Positions 11,239 to 20,948 are shown, counted from the first letter of the stretch. The stretch: 23,316 nucleotides of DNA from Nemertoderma westbladi (GCA_032718475.1 JAUCBJ010004410.1:1-23316); one strand, 5' to 3'. Notes: generated by a model from the letters alone, not told the origin. Translations and numbers: made by a program.

Positions 11239-11559
11239 GGTGGAATGGTTGCTGGAACTGGGGAAGGTGGAACGGTTGTTGGAACTGGGGAAGGTGGAAT
11301 GGTTGCTGGAACTGGGGAAGGTAGAATGGTTGTTGGAACTAGGGAAGGTGGAATGGTTGCTAGAACTGGGGAAGGTGGAATGGTTGTTGGAACTGGGGAA
11401 GGTGAAATGGTTGTTGGGACTGGAGAAGGTGGAATGGTTGTTGGAACTGGTGAAGGTGGAATGGTTGCTGGAACTGGGGAAGGTGGAACGGTTGTTGGAA
11501 CTGGGGAAGGTGGAATGGTTGTTGGAACTGGGGAAGGTGGAATGGTTGTTGGAACTGGG

Positions 11560-12540
11560 GAAGGTGGAATGGTTGTTGGAACTGAGGAAGGTGGAATGGT
11601 TGTTGGGACTGGAGAAGGTGGTATGGTTGTTGGAACTGGGGAAGGTGGAGTGGTTGTTGGAACTGGGGAAGGTGGAACGGTTGTTTGAACTGGAGAAGGT
11701 GGAATGGTTGTTGGAACTGGGGAAGGTTGAATGGTTGTTGGAACTGGGGAAGGTGGAATGGTTGTTGGAACTGGGGAAGGTGGAATGGTTGTTGGAACTG
11801 GGGAAGGTGGAATGGTTGTTGGAACTGGGGAAGGTGGAATTGTTGTTGGAACTGGGGAAGGTGGAATGGTTGTAGGAACTGGGAAAGGTGGAATGGTTGT
11901 TGGAACTGGGGAAGGTGGAATGGTTGTTGGGACTGGAGAAGGTGGAATGGTTGTTGGAACTGGGGAAGGTGGAGGGGTTGTTGGAACTGGGGAAGGTGGA
12001 ACGGTTGTTGGAACTGGAGAAGGTGGAATGGTTGTTGGGACTGGAGAAGGTGGAATGGTTGTTGGAACTGGGGAAGGTGGAATGGTTGTTGGAACTGGGG
12101 AAGGTGGAATGGTTGTTGAGACTGGAGAAGGTGGAATGGTTGTTGGAACTGGGGAAGGTGGAATGGTTGTTGGAACTGGGGAAGGTGGAATGGTTGTTGG
12201 GACTGGAGAAGGTGGAATGGTTGTTGGAACTGGGGAATGTGGAATGGTTGTTGGAACTGGGGAAGTTGGAATGGTTGTTGGGACTGGAGAAGGTGGAATG
12301 GTTGTTGGAACTGGGGAAGGTGGAGTGGTTGTTGGAACTGAAGGTGGAATGGTTGTTGGGACTGGAGAAGGTGGAATGGTTTTTGGAACTGGGGAAGGTG
12401 GAATGGTTGTTAGAGCTGGGGAAGGTGGAGTGGTTGCTGTAACTGGGGAAGGTGGAACGGTTGTTGGAACTGGGGAAGGTGGAGATGTGGTTGGAACTGG
12501 GGAAGGTGGATATGTGGTTGGAACTGGGAATGGTGGAGTG
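11560..12540 (+). repeat. Second higher-order block, copy 1
   Basis: Repeated at about 13150-14450. Shared markers are a GTTTGAA unit (11674 and 13263), a GGTTGAATG unit, a GGAGGGGTT unit (11971 and 13559) and a unit lacking three G residues (GGAACTGAAGG, near 12335 and 13923). The last two marker pairs share the same 1588-bp offset, which equals 59 units minus the 5 bp of indels lying between. Confidence 0.8.
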
Positions 12541-13149
12541 GTTGTTGGAACTGGGGAAGGTGGAGTGGTTGTTGGAACTGGGGAAGGTGGAATGGTTGTT
12601 GGGACTGGAGAAGGTGGAGTGGTTGTTGGAACTGAGGAAGGTGGACTGGTTGTTGGAACTGGGGAAGGTGGAGTGGTTGTTGGAACTGGGGAAGGTGGAA
12701 TGGTTGTTGGGACTGGAGAAGGTGGAGTGGTTGTTGGAACTGAGGAAGGTGGACTGGTTGCTGGAACTGGGGAAGGTGGAATGGTTGCTGGAACTGGGAA
12801 AGGTGGAATGGTTGCTGGAACTGGGGAAGGTGGAATGGTTGTTGGAACTGGGGAAGATGGAGTGGTTGTTGGAACTGGGGAAGGTGGAATGGTTGCTGGA
12901 ACTGGGGAAGGTAGAATGGTTGTTGGAACTAGGGAAGGTGGAATGGTTGCTGGAACTGGGGAAGGTGGAATGGTTGTTGGAACTGGGGAAGGTGGAATGG
13001 TTGCTGGGACTGGAGAAGGTGGAATGGTTGTTGGAACTGGTGAAGGTGGAATGGTTGCTGGAACTGGGGAAGGTGGAACGGTTGTTGGAACTGGGAAGGT
13101 AGAATGGTTGTTGGAACTGGGGAAGGTGGAATGGTTGTTGGAACTGGGG

Positions 13150-14450
13150 AAGGTGGAAAGGTTGTTGGAACTGGGGAAGGTGGAATGGTTGTTGGGACTG
13201 GAGAAGGTGGTATGGTTGTTGGAACTGGGGAAGGTGGAGTGGTTGTTGGAACTGGGGAAGGTGGAACGGTTGTTTGAATTGGAGAAGGTGGAATGGTTGT
13301 TGGAACTGGGGAAGGTTGAATGTTGTTGGAACTGGGAAAGGTGGTATGGTTGTTGGAACTGGGGAAGGTGGAGTGGTTGTTGGAACTGGGGAAGGTGGAA
13401 CGGTTGTTTGAACTGGAGAAGGTGGAATTGTTGTTGGAACTGGGGAAGGTGGAATGGTTGTAGGAACTGGGGAAGGTGGAATGGTTGTTGGAACTGGGGA
13501 AGGTGGAATGGCTGTTGGGACTGGAGAAGGTGGAATGGTTGTTGGAACTGTGGAAGGTGGAGGGGTTGTTGGAACTGGGGAAGGTAGAACGGTTGTTGGA
13601 ACTGGAGAAGGTGGAATGGTTGTTGGGACTGGAGAAGGTGGAATGGTTGTTGGAACTGGGGAAGGTGGAATGGTTGTTGGAACTGGGGAAGGTGGAATGG
13701 TTGTTGAGACTGGAGAAGGTGGAATGGTTGTTGGAACTGGGGAAGATGGAATGGTTGTTGGAACTGGGTAAGGTGGAATGGTCGTTGGGACTGGAGAAGG
13801 TGGAATGGTTGTTGGAACTGGGGAATGTGGAATGGTTTTTGGAACTGGGGAAGGTGGAATGGTTGTTGGGACTGGAGAAGGTGGAATGGTTGTTGGAACT
13901 GGGGAAGGTGGAGTGGTTGTTGGAACTGAAGGTGGAATGGTTGTTGGGACTGGAGAAGGTGGAATGGTTTTTGGAACTGGGGAAGGTGGAATGGTTGTTG
14001 GGACTGGAGAAGGTGGAATGGTTGTTGGAACTGGGGAAGGTGGAGTGGTTGATGGAACTGGGGAAGGTGGAACGGTTGTTGGAACTGGAGAAGGTGGAAT
14101 GGTTGTTGGAACTGGGGAAGGTGGAATGGTTGTTGGAACTGGGGAAGGTGGAATGGTTGTTGGAACTGGGGAAGGTGGAATGGTTGTTGGAACTGGGGAA
14201 GGTGGAATGGTTGCTGGAACTGGGGAAGGTGGAGCGGTTGTTGGAATTGGGGAAGGTGGAGATGTGCTTGGAACTGGGGAAGGTGGAGATGTGGTTGAAA
14301 CTGGGGAAGGTGGAATGGTTGTTGGAACTGGGGAAGGTGGAATGGTTGCTGTAACTGGGGAAGGTGGAACGGTTGTTGGAACTGGGGAAGGTGGAGATGT
14401 GGTTGGAACTGGGGAAGGTGGATATGTGGTTGGAACTGGGGATGGTGGAG
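13150..14450 (+). repeat. Second higher-order block, copy 2
   Basis: Copy of 11560-12540, including its 3-bp deletion. It has about 12 extra units inserted before the GATGTGG/GATATGTGG run: the offset grows from 1588 to 1912 bp at 14364. A smaller local duplication of five units gives a further GTTTGAA unit at 13397. Confidence 0.75.
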
Positions 14451-14689
14451 TGGTTGTTGGAACTGGGGAACGTGGAGTGGTTGTTGGAACTGGGGAAGGT
14501 GGAATGGTTGTTGGGACTGGAGAAGGTGGAGTGGTTGTTGGAACTGAGGAAGGTGGACTGGTTGCTGGAACTGGGGAAGGTGGAATGGTTGCTGGAACTG
14601 GGAAAGGTGGAATGGTTGCTGGAACTGGGGAAGGTGGAATGGTTGTTGGAACTGGGGAAGGTGGAGTGGTTGTTGGAACTGGGGAAGGT

Positions 14690-15251
14690 GGAGATGTGGT
14701 TGGATCTGGGGAAGGAGGAGATGTGGTTGGAACTGGGGAAGGTGGAGATGTGGTTGGAACTGGGGAAGGTGGAGATGTAGTTGGAACTGGGGAAGGTGGA
14801 ATGGTTGTTGGGACTGGGGAAGGTGGAGTGGTTGTTGGAACTGGGGAAGGTGGAATGGTTGTTGGAACTGGGGAAGGTGGAGTGGTTGTTGGAACTGGGG
14901 AAGGTGGAACGGTTGTTGGAACTGGGGATGGTGGAGATGTGGTTGGAACTGGGGAAGGTGGAGATGTGGTTGGAACTGGGGAAGGTGGAGATGTAGTTGG
15001 AACTGGGGATGGTGGAGATGTGGTTGGAACTGGGGATGGTGGAGATGTAGTTGGAACTGGGGATGGTGGAGATGTGGTTGGAACTGGGGGAGGTGGAGAT
15101 GTGGTTGGAACTGGGGGAGGTGGAGATGTGGTTGGAACTGGGGATGGTGGAGATGTGGTTGGAACTGGGGAAGGTGGAGATGTAGTTGGAACTGGAGATG
15201 TGGTTGGAACTGGGGAAGGTGGAGATGTGATTGGAACTGGGGGTGGTGGTT
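14690..15251 (+). repeat. Homogenised GATGTGGTT sub-array at the right end
   Basis: In the last 560 bp of the array the variable part is mostly GATGTGGTT or GATGTAGTT, and the core often changes to GGGGATGGT or GGGGGAGGT. These forms are scattered and rare elsewhere. One unit near 15190 is 18 bp instead of 27. The array ends at GGTGGTGGTT, followed by AAATAAATG. This looks like a local expansion at the array edge. Confidence 0.85.
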
Positions 15252-16010
15252 AAATAAATGCCTTTACTTTTTGTATTTTATTGGGAAGGAATTAATTTTA
15301 GTCACCTAATCATTCATCATTTTGACTTCTTGATGACATGGCAATACACCCCAACTCCAGCAAACTCTAAACTAATAATACGTGATATAAAATGCTCTAC
15401 AAAACATGCTGGCAGAACAAAAAATCACTGTTTATACTAGTTTCTTTGAAACCAGAACCATTGGTTAAACACCCTATCTCCAACAAATCAGCTTACATTG
15501 AATGGCAAAACAGCCTATAATTTTATTTCATCACATTAATCCCTTTTCGTCATCTCTCACCATCTATTCTATTAAAAAATCTAAGTTAGCCTGTAAAGTT
15601 CCCTTAGGACCAATTATCAGCGATTTCTCACAATGTCTTCAATGTTGAATTAGGGGAAACGCGTTTAGGTTAATATCTCAAAATGTGTTTTTTTAGGATA
15701 GGGTGTATTGCCAAACAACGGCAGAACAGCTACTTACATAACTCTATAAAGTAATAACTCTAAGTATAACTCTAAAAAAAATAATGGTAATATTGATATG
15801 TTAGACAAACAATTGTAGTGGAGAGGCTTGCCGAAAAAAATATGACAAAGGTGTCAAAAGTTCTTTAGAGTAACTAAGGGTATAAAGATGGCAAAAATAC
15901 CATGTTCCTAAAAATATCTGTAAATAAACATATATTTAATGTAGGAAATTGTGAAGATATTGGCACAATAAAATCCAAATAAAAGGCCTCTGCCTTCCTA
16001 ACGGAGAATA
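15252..16010. other. AT-rich intergenic DNA right of the array, no gene seen
   Basis: No convincing coding sequence. The 60-codon frame at 15258-15440 has no recognisable features. A 13-nt sequence TGGCAATACACCC near 15340 is found inverted near 15705, and AACACCCTATC near 15468 is also inverted around 15695. This may be the relic of another inverted-repeat element of about 400 bp, but the match is too short to call. Confidence 0.5.
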
Positions 16011-16014
16011 GGAA

Positions 16015-16850
16015 TCGAAATAGTGACGTTCTGGAATTATTTAATTATTCTGCAATAAACTGTTATTCATTGGGAAAGTGACGTTAACGTTGTAGTAAGT
16101 TATGTGTCCATTACTCTGACGTAATCATATTTATAAATGTTTAAGACCCAAAGTGACCTGCTTACACCATGCCCCGAAATTTGTAACAGATAGTTTTACA
16201 ACCCTCCTTCTGCCTGGGTGAGCCAGATATATTTTCGCTTCCAATCTTAAGCTACAAGCTTATAAAAAGGGTGTCTCCATCGATATTGCTCCAGCTACAC
16301 GCCAGTTATTCACCAACATACAGTTATTATTTTGTACTGATGAAAAGCTGGCTGTGCAAGGATTCCAAATATATAACACAATATGAATTTCGTTGAAAAA
16401 TAGCCGATATATGGGCATTGGAAAGTTCCATGGTTTTTCATCTGCGCAAAGGTATTTATTATATTCGATTAAATAAATTCACCATATTCTGGAACATTTG
16501 ACTAGCCATGTAAGTATTATTATAGAGGTAATGCATAGTTGCCCAGCTTACTTATGAGATAAATAAAATGTTGCAGAACATGAGGCAGATATTAAATAGA
16601 ATAAATTGATTGCAGCAGAAGCAAAAATATATGTACAATATTTGATTGCCCATATCTCAGCTATTTTCCAACCAAATTCAAATATTTATACATATTTGGA
16701 ATCCTTGCACGGCCAGCTTTCCATCAGTACAAACAAACCACTATATGGTTGAAGAAAACTGCGGTGTAATTGGTTCAATATCAACGGTGACACCCTTTTC
16801 TAACTGAATAACCCATTAAGGAGGAGGGAGGTGAAACTATCTTTGTTTCA
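16015..16850. mobile_element. Fold-back/MITE-like element, copy B
   Basis: Matches copy A at 5500-6252 over most of its length. Inverted arms are long: about 16190-16440 pairs with the reverse complement of about 16625-16845. Examples are AGGGTGTC...ATTG (about 16268-16289) mirrored by CAAT...GACACCCTTTT (about 16777-16800), and GTACTGATG followed by AAAGCTGG mirrored by CCAGCTTTCCATCAGTAC (about 16714-16731). There is no coding capacity. The left outer part (TTCTGGAATTATTTAATTA, about 16030) is shared with 5545 and 22207. Confidence 0.75.
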
Positions 16851-16904
16851 ATATTATAAAAATATTTGGGGTTGGGGCCATGTCAATGAATTACGACAAT
16901 ATAT

Positions 16905-17320
16905 TGCTGGGCATAGTGTAATTATGTTTGACTTATTGCTACAAACAAGCCTCCATTCATAGCTGAGATATGGGCGTACGAAAGTTGCATGGTTATGCAT
17001 CTGCGCAAGTCTAATTTACTCTATTAAATAAATACACACCATATATTGGAACATTTGAATAGCCATGTAATGGTATCATTCAAGAAGTATTGCATAGTTG
17101 CCCAGCTAGTTATGAGATAAATAAAATGTTCCACAACATGGTGCAGTTATAGAATAAATTGATTGCAGCAAAAGCAAATACATGCGAAACTCGAACGCCC
17201 ATATCTCAGCTAATTCCCAATCAAATTGAAATATTTTTACATATTTGAATCCTTGCACGACCAGTACATTCCGGGGCGTAGTGTAATTATATTTTACGTA
17301 TATTGCGGTCAACAGGGCTT
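16905..17320. mobile_element. Fold-back/MITE-like element, copy C (partial)
   Basis: Third member of the family, immediately right of copy B. It contains AGCTGAGATATGGGCG (about 16962), TTAAATAAAT, GGAACATTTGAATAGCCATG (about 17048) and CCCATATCTCAGCTAATTCC on the right side (about 17199). It ends with a CCGGGGCGTAGTGTAATTAT stretch (about 17271) that resembles, in reverse complement, the TTACACCATGCCC of copies A and B. The 68-codon minus frame at 17106-17312 is a by-product of the arm. Confidence 0.65.
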
Positions 17321-17873
17321 TATTCAGTGTCTCAATTTAGAACGATTTACACAAATTCTTTCTTGGGTTATTCCTTCCTAATGAATATAATCGTCAAGCT
17401 CAAAGCCGTTTTTAAAGCCACTAATTTTTGCACCTTCGTGCAGCCCATGAATAACTGAAGTAAACTGGTTTATACAGTTTGGCACAATAGTAATTGGTTT
17501 TTGTGGTACAAGGTATATGCCACACAAAGATACACGTCATACTGTGTAACAAACAACTATCAATTCGTTGTTCCGGTGATTTCGACATAATCCAGATCTC
17601 AACCCCGCATAAATTTACACTTTCCATTGTTCATGGAAATAACTTTGTATTCGAGTACCGGGAGAATTCAGAATTCATGGAATCCATTTTTGAGAACATT
17701 TTTTCGAAAACAGTAAGAGTTATGATTTCGATTTGGGTATATAACATTAACAAAATGCCAATTTATAACCTCTTTATGTAAGTTAGCAATGTGGGGTTAA
17801 TATGGTTGAATCAAAATTTCATATATCGGTTAATTATATAAAATGAATAGTTATTTAAAGTTAATTAACTCAC
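17321..17873. other. Intergenic DNA, no gene supported
   Basis: A 95-codon plus frame (17494-17781) and an overlapping 68-codon minus frame (17421-17627) occur here. Neither shows a recognisable domain, a good start context or a composition different from the surroundings, so I do not call them. The segment next to 17873 would be intron if the exon at 17874-17985 is real. Confidence 0.5.
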
Positions 17874-17985
17874 AAACAACTGTAACAGCGCTGGTCCCGT
17901 TAGAGCTCCACAGCAACAGATCCGTCACAAGAACCGGAAGAGAACAACGTAGAAGATCGCGTCGTAGTTCCTCCGTTGGTTGCAG
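17874..17985 (-). CDS. Candidate internal exon (37 codons) of an unknown gene
   Basis: A GC-rich island of 112 bp stands out in AT-rich DNA. Read on the minus strand it is preceded by a T-rich tract and TTGCAG (a good 3' splice site, 17986-17991) and followed by GTGAGT (a good 5' splice site, 17868-17873). Only one frame is open: it begins LQPTEELRRDLLRCSLPVL and continues through a hydrophobic stretch to about SAVTVVC. The other two frames hit stops. The protein is not recognised, neighbouring exons were not found, and the length is small, so chance cannot be excluded. Confidence 0.4.
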
Positions 17986-17991
17986 CTGCAA

Positions 17992-18749
17992 TGTACAAAT
18001 ATAAACAAATTACTCATCCGTAACACAAATAATCAATGCCTACAGTTACATGGGTATGTCACTATATTTGATTTGGTTTATTACCCCAGAATCCATTATA
18101 ATAAATGTTGCTCTAAAAGTTACCTAAAAGGGAAACTAGTTCATTAAAAATGTATTATATTTGATAGATAAAAAATTGGCTGATATTCTCAAATAATGCA
18201 TAAATTAATTTAATAAAAAGGACATCGCATAATTATAAAGGTCGCCAAGTCTGCAATAAGGAAATATATTTTAAGACAAAACAGGACGAGCGTAACGATT
18301 ATTTGTTATAATGAAAAAGAATATCGCGTTCACTATATATTCCTATACAATAAACCACCTGGAGTCACCTATTAAACGCATCCCCAAGTATAAATATCGC
18401 CAGTCTGTGTGTTAAGCAATTTGACTAAACTCAGCAGTAACTGGCAGTTTTGATGTTTTTCGTAGTTAAGTCCTAATGCTGCTGCTGCAAGACATAATGA
18501 CCATAGGACCTAAAGACACGTTTTAGATAACCGATCGTGCTAGGTAAGCAAAATGATAGACAGGCATTGACCAACTACCGGATATTGAACAATTCTATTG
18601 TGTTCCACTAGATGGTGCTACATATTTATAGCATGGTCTAAGAAACGACTTTTTCAATTAATTAATTAATAAACAGCACAGTTATGGGCGTTGAGCAATG
18701 TTTGCTACTACTTCCGTGTGAGGTACATGTCGCGGGTTTTGTACTTGTA
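17992..18749. other. AT-rich intergenic DNA, no gene seen
   Basis: No credible frame, RNA gene or long repeat was recognised. If the exon at 17874-17985 is real, this would be upstream intron or flank. Confidence 0.5.
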
Positions 18750-18775
18750 GGGGGGGGGGGGGGGGGGGGGGGGGG
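18750..18775 (+). repeat. Poly(G) run of 26
   Basis: Uninterrupted G26, followed by TTCGACTCATGCTGCCC. GGTTCGACTC at its right edge matches a tRNA B-box core, so the run may lie inside a decayed tRNA-like or SINE sequence, but no convincing A box is seen. The exact length may be affected by sequencing or assembly. Confidence 0.9.
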
Positions 18776-19474
18776 TTCGACTCATGCTGCCCTCACAGCT
18801 TCTAGTATTACGGAATCCGAATATCAGAGCGTCTCATGAACCCACGATAGTGACCAGTTATTTTACAAATAAATAAAAGTCAATAATCGTAGCTGATTGG
18901 CTAATATGAAATGTTATACGTTTATTGCAACAACTAAAATAAAGAAAGTAATTAACATTGTAAATATTTATTTAAAACTGTTGTTTGTGTAGTGGTATTA
19001 TTTGGCAATGGTACATGCTATATGCAACAAAATGGGACCAGTAAATATGAATGGTGCTTAAGACTCAATGTTACAAAACACATGCTACACAAAGGTACTA
19101 TAATTATACAATGCCACAATGGTAAATGATTCACAAAGGTACGGGGTGCACAGTAGTACAAGCTACACAATGATTGGTGATAGTGATTGGCTTGTACTAA
19201 TGTGTACTGCCGGCGGACCCAGTAACATCGCACAGTTATAAAGTCGGTTTCCTTAAAAGCAGGTCTTTAATAAATGTCATTGGTTGTCTTTCACTTATAT
19301 TCTCACAAGCAGACTTCCACAGCAAAAGGTTCTGTACAGGTGGATTTTGCCTGCGAAAAAGTGCGAGCAATCTCCATCCTGTATCTCTGCAGGGTGATGC
19401 TGTGTCTTGGCAATACGATTTCGCCATAATAACTACTACTACTAGTATCGGCATGCTGCATTGCAGCTGCATTT
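18776..19474. other. Intergenic DNA, right part probably the 3' tail of the LINE fragment
   Basis: The part from about 19200 to 19474 is more GC-rich than its surroundings and directly follows the reverse transcriptase stop at 19475-19477 in the minus direction. It probably represents the element's 3' untranslated tail. It contains a short TAGTAGTAGT run near 19436. The overlapping short minus frames there (19236-19539) have no recognisable product. Nothing is seen in 18776-19200. Confidence 0.5.
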
Positions 19475-20240
19475 TTAAGAATGCTGTGCCGGCTTGTCGA
19501 CAAAATTGCGCCGCCACAACTCCCTATCACCCATGACATTTGCTAGATTGCTTACTGGATCATCTGCATCTTCAAAGCCAGTGTCCTTTAAGATGCGTCT
19601 CAAGAAAGTCATGGGCTGTCCACCATGCTTATTCACTCCATGAGGCTGCCAAAGTACAAGATTATGCACTGGCTGGTCCTAACGACGAAAGCAATGTCCT
19701 GCAAAGCGGAGGCGATTTTGTTCTAGTGTCAAGCTTGGGGGAACCAATGAGACACCTCCAATGTTATATAGTGTCTGGTTGGAGATGTGTGCATTGTACT
19801 TGACACAATGAACCCGGCGTAGCATTCTTGTGAATGTGCCATCCAGAGATTTGGTGTCCTCAGCAGTTAGGGCCCAGCATGGACTACCATAGAGGAGTAC
19901 TGGTACTACAGCTGCTCTTAATAATCGGGCCTTAAGTTTCCGATTAATTATCGGTGACTTCCAAATCCTTGAAAGCCTATTCAAGGCTGCCCATGCCTTT
20001 CCCTTACGTATTCGAAGATCCTCACCTGACTTCCGGATCCATGCTCACAGGTAACAGAAGTCGTCAACATGCTCAAGCATACCATCCTTTGAGCTTATGC
20101 TCATCCGATTAGAGACTTGCTGAGAAGTTTCAAAATTAACTGTCAAAATTTTGGTCATAATAACACCCCATTGCTTATCTGTAGCACTGCGCATCATAGG
20201 CAGAGTTGTGCAACCTGCGCTGCATCCTGGTACACAATGG
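19475..20240 (-). pseudogene. Non-LTR retrotransposon reverse transcriptase, truncated and broken
   Basis: On the minus strand, the C-terminal part of a LINE reverse transcriptase is readable: a degenerate YADD-like region (VYQDAA near 20230), TKILTVN, AWIRKSGEDLRIRKGKAW, LNRLSRIWKSP, VVPVLLYGSPCWALT, LDGTFTRMLRR, NRLRFAGHCFRR, HNLVLWQPHG, GGQPMTFLRRILKDTG and GDRELWRRNFV, ending at TGA/TAG-type stop 19475-19477. The LYGSxxWxLT...RLRFAGHC...W.PHG...R..F...L..DTG order is typical of invertebrate LINEs. Two in-frame stops break it, TGA at 20045-20047 and TAG at 19679-19681. The 5' end, with the endonuclease and most catalytic motifs, is missing. The element is dead. Confidence 0.85.
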
Positions 20241-20904
20241 AACTCAGTGTTAAATTACTAGCTTTTTATGAGTTATTCGCATATAGTCCGCTGATATAAT
20301 TGTCATGCCTAATAACAATTTTGCATTGATAAAATAACATGCCAAACAGCCATAGCTGCAGTGGTTAAGATTTTCAATAGGAAAGACTGAAAAGATTATA
20401 TTGCTTCATGCATAACCCTTCAGTAACTAACACATAATCATTTATAAATTAATATAACTGATAAACCAAGTACAACAGTTTATTAATTCTCTTTCTCCTG
20501 ACTTTTACGTCCTATATTAAATACGGAAATATTCTGAATTCGGTGCATTAAGACTACTGTACTATATATTTATATGCTACAATCTACATACTAGTTGCAT
20601 ACATGGTAATATAGGCTGATTTCATAAACCAAGTTCTTATTAATTTCAGTCTCATAAAATAATATAATGAATTCTTCATTGTTATACAGCATTTACATTA
20701 CTGCATCAATTTACATGAATTTATATGACTTACCATAATATTACTAAGTAGTTAACGTAGGTTACTAAAGTACTATAAGCAATTAATTCTCCGAGAAACA
20801 AATGGCCGTCCATAGCATAGCCCCGTGACTAACAGACTAAATAAATCTAAATCGTACGTAAGTTGAAGACATTACGTATCCGACGTATGTAACTTAGCAT
20901 ATTG
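20241..20904. other. AT-rich intergenic DNA, no gene seen
   Basis: No recognisable coding sequence or long repeat. This is the upstream side of the truncated LINE and the left flank of the inverted-repeat element. Confidence 0.5.
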
Positions 20905-20948
20905 ATGGTGTTCTAATTTCTTAGGATTTAGCAAAATAAATATATAGG

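Larger units (their letters stand above)
6448..15249 (-). other. Stop-free minus-strand register across the array (2934 codons, no ATG), coding status unproven
   Basis: Between an in-frame TAA at 15250-15252 and the next at 6445-6447, one minus register has no stop. From 15249 to about 13329 it reads as TTIPPSPVP/TTSPPSPVP nonapeptides, which would be a Thr/Pro/Ser-rich, mucin-like chain. Two single-base losses then shift the same register to QPFHLPQFQ and, left of about 13097, to NNHSTFPSS repeats. There is no CAT on the plus strand in the array, so there is no internal ATG. CCACCCCCAG at the right edge could serve as a splice acceptor. The minus strand is C-rich and G-poor, so stop codons are rare by composition, and openness alone is weak evidence of a gene. 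Confidence 0.3.
6496..15251 (+). repeat. Giant 27-bp G-rich minisatellite, about 325 units
   Basis: The unit has an 18-nt core GGAACTGGGGAAGGTGGA followed by a 9-nt variable part, usually ATGGTTGTT, with frequent forms ACGGTTGTT, GTGGTTGTT, ATGGTTGCT and GATGTGGTT. A common core variant swaps two bases to give GGGACTGGAGAAGG. The period is kept almost perfectly over 8756 bp. The exceptions I found are two shared 3-bp losses (near 12340 and 13928), one 9-bp loss (near 15190), and two 1-bp losses in G runs (near 13097 and 13329). The unit contains no stop codon in any frame, so all three plus frames give long runs (VGTGEGGMV, LELGKVEWL and WNWGRWNGC repeats). These are broken wherever a unit carries GCTTGAACT and are not credible genes. 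Strand is that of the G-rich sequence. Confidence 0.97.

Noticed and set aside
6496-15251. CRISPR-like array
   Set aside because: Units are contiguous with no unique spacers, the context is eukaryotic, and no cas genes are present. This is a minisatellite.
6476-15253. Long plus-strand frames encoding VGTGEGGMV, LELGKVEWL and WNWGRWNGC repeats
   Set aside because: They are shadows of the same 27-bp repeat in three frames. Each is broken repeatedly where a unit carries GCTTGAACT or similar changes, and none has a plausible start or flanking coding sequence.
15337-15715. Possible small inverted-repeat element (TGGCAATACACCC inverted)
   Set aside because: Only about 13 bases match clearly, which is too short to claim an element.
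17421-17781. Overlapping 95-codon plus and 68-codon minus frames
   Set aside because: No domain, no coding composition and no start or splice support.
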